The position numbers and the translations under genes were made by a program. Positions 1 to 8,815 of a DNA stretch of 45,354 nucleotides are shown here, one piece after another (within the stretch, counting starts at the first letter, position 1; each line of letters starts with the position of its first letter). The DNA is taken from NCBI GenBank assembly GCA_029248755.1, contig JAQWIR010000009.1:1-45354 (forward strand). Reading direction: 5' to 3'. Below the pieces are notes generated by a model. It did not search any database, was not told the DNA's origin, and saw only the letters and a list, made by a program, of their open reading frames with translations. Source of the DNA: Porticoccaceae bacterium. Lineage in GTDB: Bacteria; Pseudomonadota; Gammaproteobacteria; Pseudomonadales; Porticoccaceae.

Positions 1-9
1 GTTGGTCAG

Positions 10-23
10 TATTATGCGCCCTC
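10..23 (+). promoter_or_regulatory. Probable stable-RNA promoter -10 box and GC-rich discriminator
   Basis: A TATTAT hexamer (10-15) is followed at once by GCGCCCTC. A GC-rich stretch between the -10 box and the start point is the known mark of stringently controlled rRNA and tRNA promoters in Gammaproteobacteria. It lies about 35 bases before the first tRNA. The -35 box would fall outside the window, so the promoter is only half visible. Confidence 0.5.
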
Positions 24-50
24 TCATTAGAGACCGCTTGGTGAGACATT

Positions 51-127
51 CGGGGATTAGCGCAGTCTGGTAGCGCGCCTGCTTTGGGAGCAGGATGTCG
101 GGGGTTCAAATCCCTCATCCCCGACCA
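51..127 (+). tRNA. tRNA-Pro (anticodon TGG)
   Basis: A complete 77-base cloverleaf. The acceptor arm CGGGGAT pairs with ATCCCCG, the anticodon stem CCTGC/GCAGG holds loop TTTGGGA with anticodon TGG at 85-87, and the T arm carries GGTTCAAAT. The 3' CCA is encoded. It is first of three tRNAs on this strand, probably one transcript. Confidence 0.96.
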
Positions 128-169
128 CTTTCCGGCTGTAGAATGAGGCTGAATTGGTTTACTCTGAAT

Positions 170-246
<77 letters not shown>

Positions 247-312
247 TTTAAGTCATATTAGCATTCTAGCAGTTGGTTATTTTGGTGCAGTAGCGGTCTT
301 ACACAGTGTGAT

Positions 313-389
313 GGTGGACGTAGCTCAGTTGGTAGAGCCCCGGATTGTGATTCCGGTGGTCGCGGGTTCAATCCCCGTCGTCCACCCCA
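313..389 (+). tRNA. tRNA-His (anticodon GTG)
   Basis: A complete cloverleaf. The acceptor arm GTGGACG (314-320) pairs with CGTCCAC, the anticodon stem CCGGA/TCCGG has anticodon GTG at 347-349, and the T arm has GGTTCAATC. The extra G at 313 can pair with C73 (386), the G-1 identity element of tRNA-His, so it is included. CCA is encoded (387-389). Confidence 0.96.
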
Positions 390-408
390 TTTCCCCTTTT
401 GTTATTTT

Positions 409-432
409 TTCTATTAATTTTTCTATTAATTT
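409..432 (+). repeat. 12-bp perfect tandem duplication
   Basis: The unit TTCTATTAATTT occurs twice head to tail (409-420 and 421-432), between tRNA-His and folD. No hairpin terminator is visible here; the tRNA transcript runs into a T-rich stretch. Replication slippage is the simplest origin. Confidence 0.8.
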
Positions 433-526
433 ATCTAATCATTGTTTTTATCTGGTTTAACTATCAGGTAAAATAAAATTGTGTAATCAAGCTGATCTAA
501 ACCCAATTTAAATAGGTTAATACTCT

Positions 527-1372
527 ATGTCTGCACTTGTTCTCGATGGCAAATCATTAGCACAGAAAACCGAAGCTGAGCTCAGCCAGCGCGTCACCGT
601 TCTTAAACAAGCTAATAATGGCCAAGCACCCATTCTTGCCACCATCCTAGTTGGCTCCGATCCAGCCTCTGGTACCTATGTAAAAATGAAGCAAAATGCT
701 TGTAAACGGATTGGGATGGAGAGTATTGCCGTTGAGTTACCTGAAGAAACTACAACAGAACAGTTATTAGAAAAAATAAGTGAATTAAATGCCAATCCAG
801 ACTGCCATGGCATTTTATTGCAGCACCGTGTGCCTTCTCAAATAGACGAACGTGCCTGTTTTGATGCCATAGCAGCTGAAAAAGATGTGGATGGCGTTAC
901 CTGCTTAGGCTTTGGCCGAATGGCCATGCAAGAACCTGCCTATGGTTCAGCTACACCTCAGGGCATTATGCGAATCCTTGAAGCCTATAATATCGAATTA
1001 TCGGGTAAGCATGCAGTAGTGGTAGGCAGAAGCCCTATTCTTGGTAAGCCAATGGCATTAATGCTATTAAATGCCAATGCCACGGTGACTATCTGTCATT
1101 CAAGAACTCAGGATCTTCCATCATTAATTAAACAGGCTGATATCTTGGTGGGCGCTGTTGGTCGACCAGAGTTTATTAAAGCTAACTGGATCAAAAAGGG
1201 TGCTGTAGTTGTAGATGCAGGCTATCATCCCGGTGGTTTGGGCGATATTGAACTTGAACCGATTATTGAATCCGCATCGGCCTATACACCCGTTCCCGGT
1301 GGTGTTGGCCCCATGACTATTAATACACTGATTTTGCAGTGTGTAATGGCAGCTGAAAATAATTTAGGCTAG
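527..1372 (+). CDS. folD: Bifunctional methylenetetrahydrofolate dehydrogenase/cyclohydrolase
   Basis: Cytosolic one-carbon enzyme that interconverts 5,10-methylene-THF, 5,10-methenyl-THF and 10-formyl-THF with NADP. The length of 281 residues is normal. The YVKMK motif places the catalytic Tyr51 and Lys55, KDVDG lies mid-protein, [14 protein letters not shown] is the Rossmann nucleotide site, and [12 protein letters not shown] is the C-terminal signature. The usual QLPLP motif reads QHRVP and the usual PCTP reads SATP, so this belongs to a FolD branch distinct from the E. coli form, with the key Gln kept. It sits next to tRNAs and close to cysS and glnS, an arrangement also found in Pseudomonas. 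The ATG is preceded by a weak AGG about 10 bases upstream. Confidence 0.95.
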   Translation: MSALVLDGKSLAQKTEAELSQRVTVLKQANNGQAPILATILVGSDPASGTYVKMKQNACKRIGMESIAVELPEETTTEQLLEKISELNANPDCHGILLQHRVPSQIDERACFDAIAAEKDVDGVTCLGFGRMAMQEPAYGSATPQGIMRILEAYNIELSGKHAVVVGRSPILGKPMALMLLNANATVTICHSRTQDLPSLIKQADILVGAVGRPEFIKANWIKKGAVVVDAGYHPGGLGDIELEPIIESASAYTPVPGGVGPMTINTLILQCVMAAENNLG

Positions 1373-1403
1373 TTTAGGCTCTTTCTTATTGCTGAGGCTT
1401 ATG

Positions 1404-2165
1404 ATGTCAGATGTTCGGTTTAGCACAGATAAACTGGTTGCACATAGGGGACTTCAACGTAATTACCCGGAAAATACATCGCTTTCCCTTGCCAAGGCGG
1501 TTGAATTTGGCGCCCTTTTTATTGAGCTTGATATCCAATTTAGCAACGATTGCTTACCGATTATTTATCATGATGCCGATTTACAGCGAGTAAGTGGGCA
1601 GTCAGGGAATATTGGCCAGTTCAGTCGACAAGAATTATTGAAAATATCGGCATTTGAGCCCAAACGACTGGGACAGCGCTTTAAATCTGAGAGAATTGCG
1701 CCTTTAGAGGCCCTTGTCAGTATTTTAAAGGACAACCCACAGGTGACAGCCTTTGTAGAGCTAAAAGAAGAATCTATAGCCCACTGTGGCAGAGAAGCAA
1801 TGCTTACAGAAGTCGAAGCGATACTTGAACCGATTAAGCACCAAACCGTGATAATTAGTTATGATTATTTACTGGTTCTTAAGGCAAGAGAGCAACAGTG
1901 GCCTAGAGTTGGTGTGGTTTTAAAGCAGTGGCAAGATCTTGAATCAGAAATAGTTAAAAATACAGATTCTGATTTTATCTTTGTTGATCATGAAATTATC
2001 CCAGAAACTATCGATCTGCAAGCATTAACCATGCCGCCATTGGTAGCTTATGAGGTTGATAATATCGAGCTTGGACAACAGCTTATAGCCAAGGGTGTCG
2101 CTATGCTGGAAACCTATAAGCTTGAGCGTTTTGTCGCTGAAAACACCGCTCAAGAGAAGGGTTAA
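1404..2165 (+). CDS. Glycerophosphodiester phosphodiesterase (GDPD family)
   Basis: Likely hydrolyses glycerophosphodiesters to glycerol-3-phosphate and an alcohol. The GDPD motifs are present in order: HRG with His14-Arg15, ELD with Glu41 and Asp43, and YHD with His56-Asp57. There is no signal peptide, so it is probably cytoplasmic, like UgpQ. A TTG 15 bases upstream is in frame, but ATG 1404 lies 7 bases after TGAGG and gives the conserved N-terminus, so I chose it. The gene follows folD by 31 bases and its stop codon interlocks with that of cysS on the other strand (4-bp overlap). The substrate is unknown; some GDPD proteins act on other phosphodiesters. Confidence 0.87.
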   Translation: MSDVRFSTDKLVAHRGLQRNYPENTSLSLAKAVEFGALFIELDIQFSNDCLPIIYHDADLQRVSGQSGNIGQFSRQELLKISAFEPKRLGQRFKSERIAPLEALVSILKDNPQVTAFVELKEESIAHCGREAMLTEVEAILEPIKHQTVIISYDYLLVLKAREQQWPRVGVVLKQWQDLESEIVKNTDSDFIFVDHEIIPETIDLQALTMPPLVAYEVDNIELGQQLIAKGVAMLETYKLERFVAENTAQEKG

Positions 2166-3553
2166 GATCGTCTCCACTGAGTGCCTTCACGACTATCCTC
2201 TAGAATTACACCACCATCGAGAAGTTGCTGTCTGACTTGGTCGGCTTTGGCGTAGTCTTTATCTTGCTTCGCTTGTTGTCTGGCTTCAATTAGTTGTTCA
2301 ACTTGCTCTGCAGATAACTGATCGTCCGATCTAGCTTGAGTAAACCATTGCTCTGGGTCTTGCTGTAAAAGGCCTAATACATCAGCAACCCCTTTAAGTT
2401 CTTTCATCAAAGCAGTTTGCTTATCACCTGAGGCCTGATTAACCGCTTTTGCTAAGCGATAGAGCTCACTTATGGCCACTGGTGTATTAATATCGTCAAG
2501 TAATGCCTTAAAAGCGTCTCCAGAGCGATTTAATTGGGCTTCTACAGATTTAACGCCACGAATAAAGCCATAGAGACTATCTAGGGTGCGCCATGCGCTA
2601 TCAAGTAAATCCTTGCTGAAGTTTTGCTCAGAACGGTAATGGGCTGAAAGTATGACGTAACGCAGTACCTCACCGGGGTATTGCTGTAATAAATCGTTAA
2701 CTAAGCGGAAATTACCCAATGATTTGGACATCTTTTCGCCATCAATATTAATAAAGCCATTGTGCATCCAGAAATTAGCCAAAGTCTTGCCATCATTGGC
2801 ACAGGAGCTTTGTGCAATTTCATTTTCATGATGAGGAAATACCAAGTCATGCCCACCAGCATGAATATCTATGGTATCGCCCAAGTGCTTTTTAATCATG
2901 GCCGAACATTCAAGGTGCCAACCCGGTCTTCCTCGGCCCCACGGGCTATTCCAGCCAGGTTCACTGTCAGTGGATGGTTTCCATAGAACAAAATCGCCGG
3001 CATATTGCTTGTACCCTGCTACTTCAACTCTAGCGCCCGCCTCTTGCTCATCGAGATTTCGTTTTGACAGTTCGCCATAATTAGGCATTGAAGGCACTGA
3101 AAATAAGACATGGCCCTTTTCTGCTTCAACTTGACTATCAGCGGCATAAGCATGCCCCTTATCAACTAAAGTCTGAACCATATCAATCATTTCAGGGATA
3201 TGATCAGTGGCATAGGGAATATGATCAGGAGTCAGTGTATTCAGAGCTTGCATATCATCGAAATAAGCCTCTGAATACTTCTCTGTAATTACATTAATAT
3301 CCTGCGATAACTCTATGGATTTATTGATTATTTTATCATCAATATCAGTAATATTACGGGCATAAATAACATTGGGATACAGGCTTTTTAGCACACGATA
3401 AACCGTATCAAACACCACCGCTGGACGGGCATTACCTATATGCACATAGTTGTAAACCGTAGGGCCACAGGCATACATAGTGACACGCTTAGGATCAATG
3501 GGCTCGAACAGCTGTTTTTGACGAGTAAGGCTATTGTAGAGTTTTAGTTCCAT
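2162..3553 (-). CDS. cysS: Cysteinyl-tRNA synthetase
   Basis: Class I synthetase that charges tRNA-Cys in the cytosol. The HIGN signature is at residues 38-41 and KMSKS at 274-278. The zinc site that discriminates cysteine is complete: Cys29, Cys216, and His241/Glu245 in PHHENE. The length of 463 residues is standard. The start codon directly follows the glnS stop with no gap, so the two synthetases are almost surely co-transcribed and perhaps translationally coupled. The 3' end overlaps the diesterase gene by 4 bases, leaving no room for a terminator between them. Confidence 0.97.
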   Translation of the reverse strand: MELKLYNSLTRQKQLFEPIDPKRVTMYACGPTVYNYVHIGNARPAVVFDTVYRVLKSLYPNVIYARNITDIDDKIINKSIELSQDINVITEKYSEAYFDDMQALNTLTPDHIPYATDHIPEMIDMVQTLVDKGHAYAADSQVEAEKGHVLFSVPSMPNYGELSKRNLDEQEAGARVEVAGYKQYAGDFVLWKPSTDSEPGWNSPWGRGRPGWHLECSAMIKKHLGDTIDIHAGGHDLVFPHHENEIAQSSCANDGKTLANFWMHNGFINIDGEKMSKSLGNFRLVNDLLQQYPGEVLRYVILSAHYRSEQNFSKDLLDSAWRTLDSLYGFIRGVKSVEAQLNRSGDAFKALLDDINTPVAISELYRLAKAVNQASGDKQTALMKELKGVADVLGLLQQDPEQWFTQARSDDQLSAEQVEQLIEARQQAKQDKDYAKADQVRQQLLDGGVILEDSREGTQWRRS

Positions 3554-5209
3554 TTAAGCTTTCCAGTTATCTCGCAACCCAATAGTGCAGTTAAATACCA
3601 GGCTTTCTGATTGACTATCGCGACAAAAGTATCCTTCTCTTTCGAATTGATAGGGTTTAGATGCCACAGCGTCCACAAGACTTGCCTCAGCCTTACAGCC
3701 CTTTATCACTTTAAGAGAGTCTGGATTAATATGATCGGTAAAGCTACCCTCGCCTGAATCGGGCAATGGCTGATCAAATAGTCGATCATAAAGATTAACC
3801 GTACAATCAAGTGAATTTGGCACAGAAACCCAGTGTATAACACCTCTAGGCCTAATACCCTCGGGCGCATCCGCACCCACGGTATTTTCTACTACAGAGG
3901 CTTTTATCTCTTGTATTTCGCCATCTGAATTGCGAATAACTTCATCGGCACGAATAATATAGGCTCCGCGCAATCTGACATACTCACCCAGCACAAGACG
4001 TTTAAACTTTTTGCGAGACAGGCTTGTATCCTCAGAAAAATCACTTTGATCTATATAAATTTGATCATCAAATGCAAGTTCTCTCGAGCCAAGATCATCT
4101 CGCTGAGGGTGTGCTGAAGCGGTAAATACCTCAGATTTATCATAGTTACTTAATGTCACTAAAAGCGGCTTAAGAACACACATAGCTCGGGGTGCGTTAT
4201 TGTTTAAGTCATCACGTATAAAGTAATCAAACTGGGCCATATCAACCACACCGTCGGTTTTTGCAACCGCCAAACTCTCACAGAAGTTACGAATAGCTGT
4301 TGGGCTGACGCCACGACGGCGTAAGCCAGATATGGTGGGCATTCTAGGGTCGTCCCAAGCATCCACATGGCCCTCATCCACAAGCTGTTTTAGCTTGCGC
4401 TTGCTGGTGATACTGTAATTGAGATTTAAACGACCAAACTCATACTGTTGTGGCTTAGAAGGCACATCTAAGTTTTCGATAAACCAGTTATACAGCGGTC
4501 TATTAGCTGCGAACTCAAGGGTACATATTGAGTGGGTCACACCTTCAATTGCATCCTCTTGACCATGAGCAAAGTCATAGGCTGGATAGATATTCCACTT
4601 ATCGCCTGTTCTGTGATGAGCGATGCGCTTTATTCTGTATAGCACTGGGTCGCGCATATTAATATTCGGCGATGCCATATCTATTTTAGCCCGCAGTGTC
4701 ATTGTTCCTTCTGCAATATCACCCGCCTTCATCTGTTCAAGTAGCGCCCTACTCTCATCTGCTGACCTGGTGCGATAGGGACTATCTTGACCCGCCTCGG
4801 TCAAAGAGCCACGGTATTCGCGCATCTGTTCTGCATTAAGCTCACACACATAAGCTTTATCCTGATCGATTAAATCACAGGCCCATTGATAAAACTGATC
4901 AAAATAATCGGAAGCATAGCGAATATCGCCATTCCAGCTAAAACCAAGCCATTTAACATCTTCAATTATTGATTGAACATACTCATCACTTTCTTTTTCC
5001 GGATTAGTATCATCAAAGCGAAGATTACAATGACCGGTAAAGGTTTCAGCCAATCCAAAGTTGACGCAAATCGACTTCGCATGGCCAATATGTAGATAGC
5101 CATTGGGCTCTGGAGGGAACCTAGTAACCACTTTGGATGTTTTACCCGATGCTAAATCATTACTAATGATTTGCTGAATAAAATTGATTGGTTTATCACT
5201 GTCAGTCAT
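3554..5209 (-). CDS. glnS: Glutaminyl-tRNA synthetase
   Basis: Class I synthetase that charges tRNA-Gln directly, as Gammaproteobacteria do. PPEPNGYLHIGH holds the HIGH motif (residues 40-43); the KMSKS element is the GlnS-type variant ITSKR near 267-271. HHRTGDKWNIYPAYDFAH is the typical active-site strand. The length of 551 residues matches the bacterial family. It is first gene of a glnS-cysS pair. About 200 bases separate it from the divergent ppiB. Confidence 0.97.
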   Translation of the reverse strand: MTDSDKPINFIQQIISNDLASGKTSKVVTRFPPEPNGYLHIGHAKSICVNFGLAETFTGHCNLRFDDTNPEKESDEYVQSIIEDVKWLGFSWNGDIRYASDYFDQFYQWACDLIDQDKAYVCELNAEQMREYRGSLTEAGQDSPYRTRSADESRALLEQMKAGDIAEGTMTLRAKIDMASPNINMRDPVLYRIKRIAHHRTGDKWNIYPAYDFAHGQEDAIEGVTHSICTLEFAANRPLYNWFIENLDVPSKPQQYEFGRLNLNYSITSKRKLKQLVDEGHVDAWDDPRMPTISGLRRRGVSPTAIRNFCESLAVAKTDGVVDMAQFDYFIRDDLNNNAPRAMCVLKPLLVTLSNYDKSEVFTASAHPQRDDLGSRELAFDDQIYIDQSDFSEDTSLSRKKFKRLVLGEYVRLRGAYIIRADEVIRNSDGEIQEIKASVVENTVGADAPEGIRPRGVIHWVSVPNSLDCTVNLYDRLFDQPLPDSGEGSFTDHINPDSLKVIKGCKAEASLVDAVASKPYQFEREGYFCRDSQSESLVFNCTIGLRDNWKA

Positions 5210-5352
5210 ATTGTATCGCTTGAGCGCTTATTAAGGTGCGAAGTATAGCTCTCACTGGGCTTTCAATAAACCTTAACCCTTGCTGAAAGTGAAATAAATT
5301 TAAAAAAAAACGATCCATTTACGAGTTATTTGCAGTAATCGCAAAGTTCTCT

Positions 5353-5380
5353 TTGATTTACTGGCATTACAAATTAAAAT
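5353..5380 (+). promoter_or_regulatory. Candidate sigma-70 promoter for ppiB-lpxH
   Basis: TTGATT (5353-5358) and TAAAAT (5375-5380) are separated by 16 bases and end 36 bases before the ppiB ATG. The match is moderate, 4 of 6 and 5 of 6, in an A+T-rich region where chance matches are common. Confidence 0.35.
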
Positions 5381-5416
5381 GGGGGTGAGCAACCTAATAA
5401 TTTACTGGACCTTAAT

Positions 5417-5926
5417 ATGATTACTTTGCGCACTACTATGGGCGACATTTCTATAGAATTAGATTTTGACAAAGCACCAATTTCTTCGGCCAACTTTTTA
5501 AGTTATGCCAAAGATGAGTTTTATAACGATACAGTTTTTCACCGTGTAATAAATGGTTTTATGGTTCAGGGTGGTGGCATGACCTCTGATATGCAACAAA
5601 AAAAGACTCAAGACACGATTGAAAATGAAGCAGATAACGGCCTTAAAAATGATATAGGCACATTGGCTATGGCAAGAACCGCTGATCCACATTCAGCCTC
5701 TTCTCAATTTTTTATCAATGTCTCTAATAATGACTTTCTCAACCACAGCGGCAAAAACATGCAGGGCTGGGGCTATGCCGTTTTTGGTAAGGTTGTTAAG
5801 GGCATGGAAGTAATTGAGAAGATTAAAACAGTACCCACTGGTAGTGCTTTTGGCCATCAAGACGTTCCTGTTGACCCAATTGAGATTACTGAAACTATTA
5901 TCAGCGACGAATACGCTGCTAAATAA
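5417..5926 (+). CDS. ppiB: Cyclophilin-type peptidyl-prolyl cis-trans isomerase
   Basis: Catalyses cis-trans isomerisation of X-Pro bonds to aid folding. It has no signal peptide, so it is the cytoplasmic PpiB type and not PpiA. Cyclophilin motifs are clear: [13 protein letters not shown] with the catalytic Arg, [15 protein letters not shown], and [18 protein letters not shown]. The 169 residues compare with about 164 in E. coli. lpxH begins 11 bases downstream, so the two probably share a transcript, although a terminator-like hairpin lies just inside lpxH. The glnS/ppiB/lpxH neighbourhood is also found in Pseudomonas. Confidence 0.96.
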   Translation: MITLRTTMGDISIELDFDKAPISSANFLSYAKDEFYNDTVFHRVINGFMVQGGGMTSDMQQKKTQDTIENEADNGLKNDIGTLAMARTADPHSASSQFFINVSNNDFLNHSGKNMQGWGYAVFGKVVKGMEVIEKIKTVPTGSAFGHQDVPVDPIEITETIISDEYAAK

Positions 5927-5937
5927 ACGCTAAAGCT

Positions 5938-6660
5938 ATGGCTATCCTGTTTATTTCAGATCTCCATTTATCCCCAGAACGCCCGGAGGTAACCCGGGCG
6001 TTTTTGCGTTTTCTTGAAGATCAGACTAGCTCAACTGAGGCGTTATTTGTTCTTGGCGATCTATTTGAAGCATGGATTGGCGATGACGACAACTGTCCTA
6101 CTGGTGCTGATGTTCAGCAAGCATTTAAACAGCTTACCGACAAGGGCGTTGCCCTATTTATTCAGCATGGCAATCGTGATTTTTTCTTGGGTAAGCGCTT
6201 TATGCAAGCCACTGGCGCAACGCTTTTAGCCGATGAACATCTAGTCGAATACGATCATCAAACTGTGTTGGTCATGCATGGTGACACCCTTTGCACAGAT
6301 GATGTTGACTATATTCGCTTTAGACAAAAAATCCGCCACCCCGTCAGTCAGTTTTTCCTGCAACTACTGCCCCTGAAATACCGACAAAAATTAGCTAACA
6401 GCATGCGTGCAAAGAGTAAGGCTGCCAATGCTAATAAACCCAGCGCTATAATGGATGTTAATTCAGAGGCAGTTGATCAGGTTATGTCCAAACATCAAGT
6501 TAAGACTTTAATTCATGGCCATACCCATAGACCCAACCGCCATCAACATAAACAGGGTGAGCGAATTGTCCTAGGTGATTGGCATGATAAGGGTTGGTAT
6601 GTGAAATGGGATACTTCAGATCTTCAGCTTAAACACTTTGATATTGAAGTTTCTGGATAA
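5938..6660 (+). CDS. lpxH: UDP-2,3-diacylglucosamine pyrophosphatase
   Basis: Cleaves UDP-2,3-diacylglucosamine to lipid X and UMP, the fourth step of lipid A synthesis, at the inner face of the cytoplasmic membrane. It is a calcineurin-like Mn-dependent phosphoesterase with all motifs: FISDLHL near the start, GDLFEAWIGDDD, HGNRDFFLGKRF, VMHGDTLCTDD and LIHGHTHRPNRH. The 240 residues are typical. The first 70 bases carry a strong hairpin plus T-run (5978-6005), and the last 37 bases overlap the opposite-strand VOC gene. Confidence 0.96.
   Translation: MAILFISDLHLSPERPEVTRAFLRFLEDQTSSTEALFVLGDLFEAWIGDDDNCPTGADVQQAFKQLTDKGVALFIQHGNRDFFLGKRFMQATGATLLADEHLVEYDHQTVLVMHGDTLCTDDVDYIRFRQKIRHPVSQFFLQLLPLKYRQKLANSMRAKSKAANANKPSAIMDVNSEAVDQVMSKHQVKTLIHGHTHRPNRHQHKQGERIVLGDWHDKGWYVKWDTSDLQLKHFDIEVSG
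5978..6005 (+). terminator. Terminator-like hairpin inside the 5' end of lpxH
   Basis: AACGCCCGG (5978-5986) and CCGGGCGTT (5994-6002) form a perfect 9-bp stem with a 7-base loop, and a run of five T (6001-6005) begins at the stem's end. It has the form of an intrinsic terminator lying 51-78 bases after the ppiB stop. It is built from codons for conserved LpxH residues (PERPEVTRAF), so coding constraint could produce it by accident. Confidence 0.5.
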
Positions 6661-6965
6661 TTGATATCTGGATAGTGCTTTATAATCTCTTGTCGTTGTT
6701 GCTCGGCAGTAAAATATTCCCATTCAATACCATCGGCATCCCGATCTGAAAACATTTCAGATAGATTGAAGCTTTCAAACCCCAAATGCCGCAATTGTCC
6801 CGCTTTTTCTGGTATTTGCGAAATAGAAAAATTTAAACTCTCAGTGCGCCACAGCGCATAGCGACTTTCAGCCACAGTGACTGGCTCACAACCAAGCCTA
6901 CGGCTATATTCCGCTATTGATCTGTCTAAATATTTTACAGCAAGTGCCAAGTGAAGTTTTTGCAT
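6624..6965 (-). CDS. Small VOC (glyoxalase/bleomycin resistance) fold protein
   Basis: A protein of about 113 residues that looks like a single vicinal-oxygen-chelate domain. MQKLHLALAVKYLDRSIAEY resembles the first beta-alpha unit, with a possible metal-ligand His, then a YSRRLGCEP turn, a central SLNFSIS strand, and DADGIEWEYF near the end matching the usual D-P-D-G-N-x-W/E signature. The closest remembered relatives are small CadI/ArsI-type members, but no substrate can be given. I start it at ATG 6965, which has an AGGT ribosome site and aligns with the family; an in-frame ATG 13 codons upstream would add a non-homologous extension. The 3' end overlaps lpxH by 37 bases tail to tail. Confidence 0.7.
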   Translation of the reverse strand: MQKLHLALAVKYLDRSIAEYSRRLGCEPVTVAESRYALWRTESLNFSISQIPEKAGQLRHLGFESFNLSEMFSDRDADGIEWEYFTAEQQRQEIIKHYPDINYPETSISKCLS

Positions 6966-7041
6966 TAAATTTACCTGGATTATTATTAAAGTTAAACCAA
7001 TCAATCATGCTTTTTGATTCAAATTTATACCGACTAATACA

Positions 7042-7845
7042 TTAAAAAACAATATTATAATCTGCCTTCTTATGATTGCATGGGTTGTCCAAATTACTTA
7101 TTGGATAGCTAAAATCTGAAAGAGGTGGTTCTACAGCAATTAGTCCTTTGTTTACCCAGGTAAGTTCAACAGTATCAGGGAAATCAAGTTCGGCGGAATA
7201 AGCACCATGGTTGTTTCCGTGGATATGTGCCAAGTAGAAATGTTCACTCAGCCTATTAATCGTCTCATTAAAACGTTCAGGATTTTCTATAATATGATGA
7301 TATTCAGCTGCAATATAACCTATACGATTTGCGTTATTAATAATGTCTTCTGTTACTTTATACTCAGCACCCTCAATATCCATTTTCAGAAAAACATCAT
7401 GAGATGAGCAACTATTACATTTATTAATAAGCTCTGAAATAGTAATTTTACCGCTTGACGAATCATCAGACACTTCAAGTGGAAGAAACGTATTGTTACC
7501 AGTAAAAAATTCATTAAATTTTTTGATGTTCGTTGCTTTTGCTCTGTAAATTTTATGCTTCTTCTGGTCTAAAAGAGAATTAATAAACGATTTAACAACT
7601 GCCTGAATCCTTCTTTTTCGCAAAAAAGCGGGCGTTACTGTGTAATCAACGCCTATGCAGCGGATATGTTTATTGGCTTGGCCGAATTGCAAATCAAATG
7701 AAATGTCATCATTAATACCGAGCGAGAGTAAAAAATTACAGCTATTTAAAGCCATCTCTGGCAACACATAACCACCATCAAATCGATTTCCAACACGAAC
7801 CAGTTTTGAAAATAAAAACGGTCGAACCTTGTTCTTTTCAATCAT
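7042..7845 (-). CDS. FkbM-like SAM-dependent methyltransferase
   Basis: Probable SAM-dependent methyltransferase of 267 residues. RVGNRFDGGYVL (17-28) and LLSLGINDDISFD (39-51) fit the N-terminal motifs of FkbM-related methyltransferases, and VFLKMDIEGAEY (151-162) is the typical FkbM acidic motif. Such enzymes usually O-methylate sugars of surface polysaccharides or natural products; the acceptor is not readable here. It stands alone with no glycan genes nearby. The protein is rich in Lys, Asn and Ile and the DNA looks more A+T-rich than its neighbours, which suggests recent gain. AAGGAATT upstream supports the ATG start. Confidence 0.72.
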   Translation of the reverse strand: MIEKNKVRPFLFSKLVRVGNRFDGGYVLPEMALNSCNFLLSLGINDDISFDLQFGQANKHIRCIGVDYTVTPAFLRKRRIQAVVKSFINSLLDQKKHKIYRAKATNIKKFNEFFTGNNTFLPLEVSDDSSSGKITISELINKCNSCSSHDVFLKMDIEGAEYKVTEDIINNANRIGYIAAEYHHIIENPERFNETINRLSEHFYLAHIHGNNHGAYSAELDFPDTVELTWVNKGLIAVEPPLSDFSYPISNLDNPCNHKKADYNIVF

Positions 7846-8054
7846 TTATGAATTCCTTATCATTTAGGTTTCTATTTATATCTAGTGATTATCCTTTCAC
7901 CTTTTTTATAGTAGCTAGCTAATATAGCTTTTTGTATATAATTAACTATATGAACCCTATTCTGTCTTTAAATAATAGCCTACAAAATACTGAAAAACTA
8001 TGATCTATGAGGTATTATTAACGTATATTTCAATTAATTAATCAGGATAAAACC

Positions 8055-8738
8055 ATGAACCAGAATCCAGATAAATATACTTCAGCCACAGCTAATGCTG
8101 GTATTTCTACCGATGGCTTAGATCCAGCCGTTGCCAAGGTACTGCGAAGTACTTATACCTTATTGGGTGTTACCCTTGCCTTTAGTGCCCTTATGGCGGG
8201 TATTTCTATGGCTGTTAACGCACCGTTCTTTGGTCTTTGGACTCTTTTGCCCTACTTTATTTGCTTATGGATGGTTGAGAAAAACAAAAATAATGGGTCT
8301 GGTATTGCATGGGTTTTTGCCCTGACTGGATGGATGGGTTTCACGTTAGGCCCCATTATTAGCATGTATCTTGCTGCTTATGGATCTGGACCCATTATGA
8401 TGGCGCTGGGCTCTACTGCACTGGTATTTTTTGGTGCTTCCGCCTATGTTTTAACTACCCGAAAGAATCTAAACTTTATGACTGGGTTTTTAATGACCGG
8501 TATTTTGGTAGCTTTTGTTGCCGGAATTGCTAATGTGTTCCTACAAATACCTGCACTAGCCATTACTGTTAGCTCGGTATTTGCGTTCCTTTCTGCCGGC
8601 ATCATTATGTGGCAAACCAGTGCCATTATTCATGGCGGAGAAAGAAACTATATTTCTGCAACCGTGACGCTATTTGTAATGATCTACAATCTTTTTGTTA
8701 GTCTTCTACAAATTTTTGGCGTTATGAGTGACGATTAA
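8055..8738 (+). CDS. Bax inhibitor-1 family membrane protein (YccA/YbhL-like)
   Basis: Inner-membrane protein of 227 residues with about seven hydrophobic segments from residue 30 onward and a short cytoplasmic N-terminus, the BI-1 layout. The family includes E. coli YccA, a modulator and substrate of FtsH, and calcium-leak channels; which role applies cannot be told. A GGAT ribosome site sits 7 bases before the ATG. A clear intrinsic terminator follows the stop, so it is probably monocistronic. Confidence 0.88.
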   Translation: MNQNPDKYTSATANAGISTDGLDPAVAKVLRSTYTLLGVTLAFSALMAGISMAVNAPFFGLWTLLPYFICLWMVEKNKNNGSGIAWVFALTGWMGFTLGPIISMYLAAYGSGPIMMALGSTALVFFGASAYVLTTRKNLNFMTGFLMTGILVAFVAGIANVFLQIPALAITVSSVFAFLSAGIIMWQTSAIIHGGERNYISATVTLFVMIYNLFVSLLQIFGVMSDD

Positions 8739-8760
8739 TAAATCTTAACCATTAATTTAT

Positions 8761-8785
8761 AGCCCTGCATAATGTGGGGCTTTTT
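8761..8785 (+). terminator. Intrinsic terminator after the BI-1 gene
   Basis: AGCCCTGCA, loop TAA and TGTGGGGCT make a 9-bp stem with two G-T pairs, followed by five T. It lies 22 bases after the stop of the membrane protein gene and just before tusE, so it separates the two transcripts. Confidence 0.85.
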
Positions 8786-8815
8786 AATGTTTACGCAATC
8801 ATTGGCTCAAACCAA

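Noticed and set aside
1389-1403. TTG start extending the glycerophosphodiesterase by five codons
   Set aside because: ATG 1404 has better spacing from TGAGG and the extra residues are not part of the fold.
8774-8815. Upstream ATG extending TusE by 14 residues
   Set aside because: It lies within the intrinsic terminator stem of the preceding gene and the added residues do not resemble the family.
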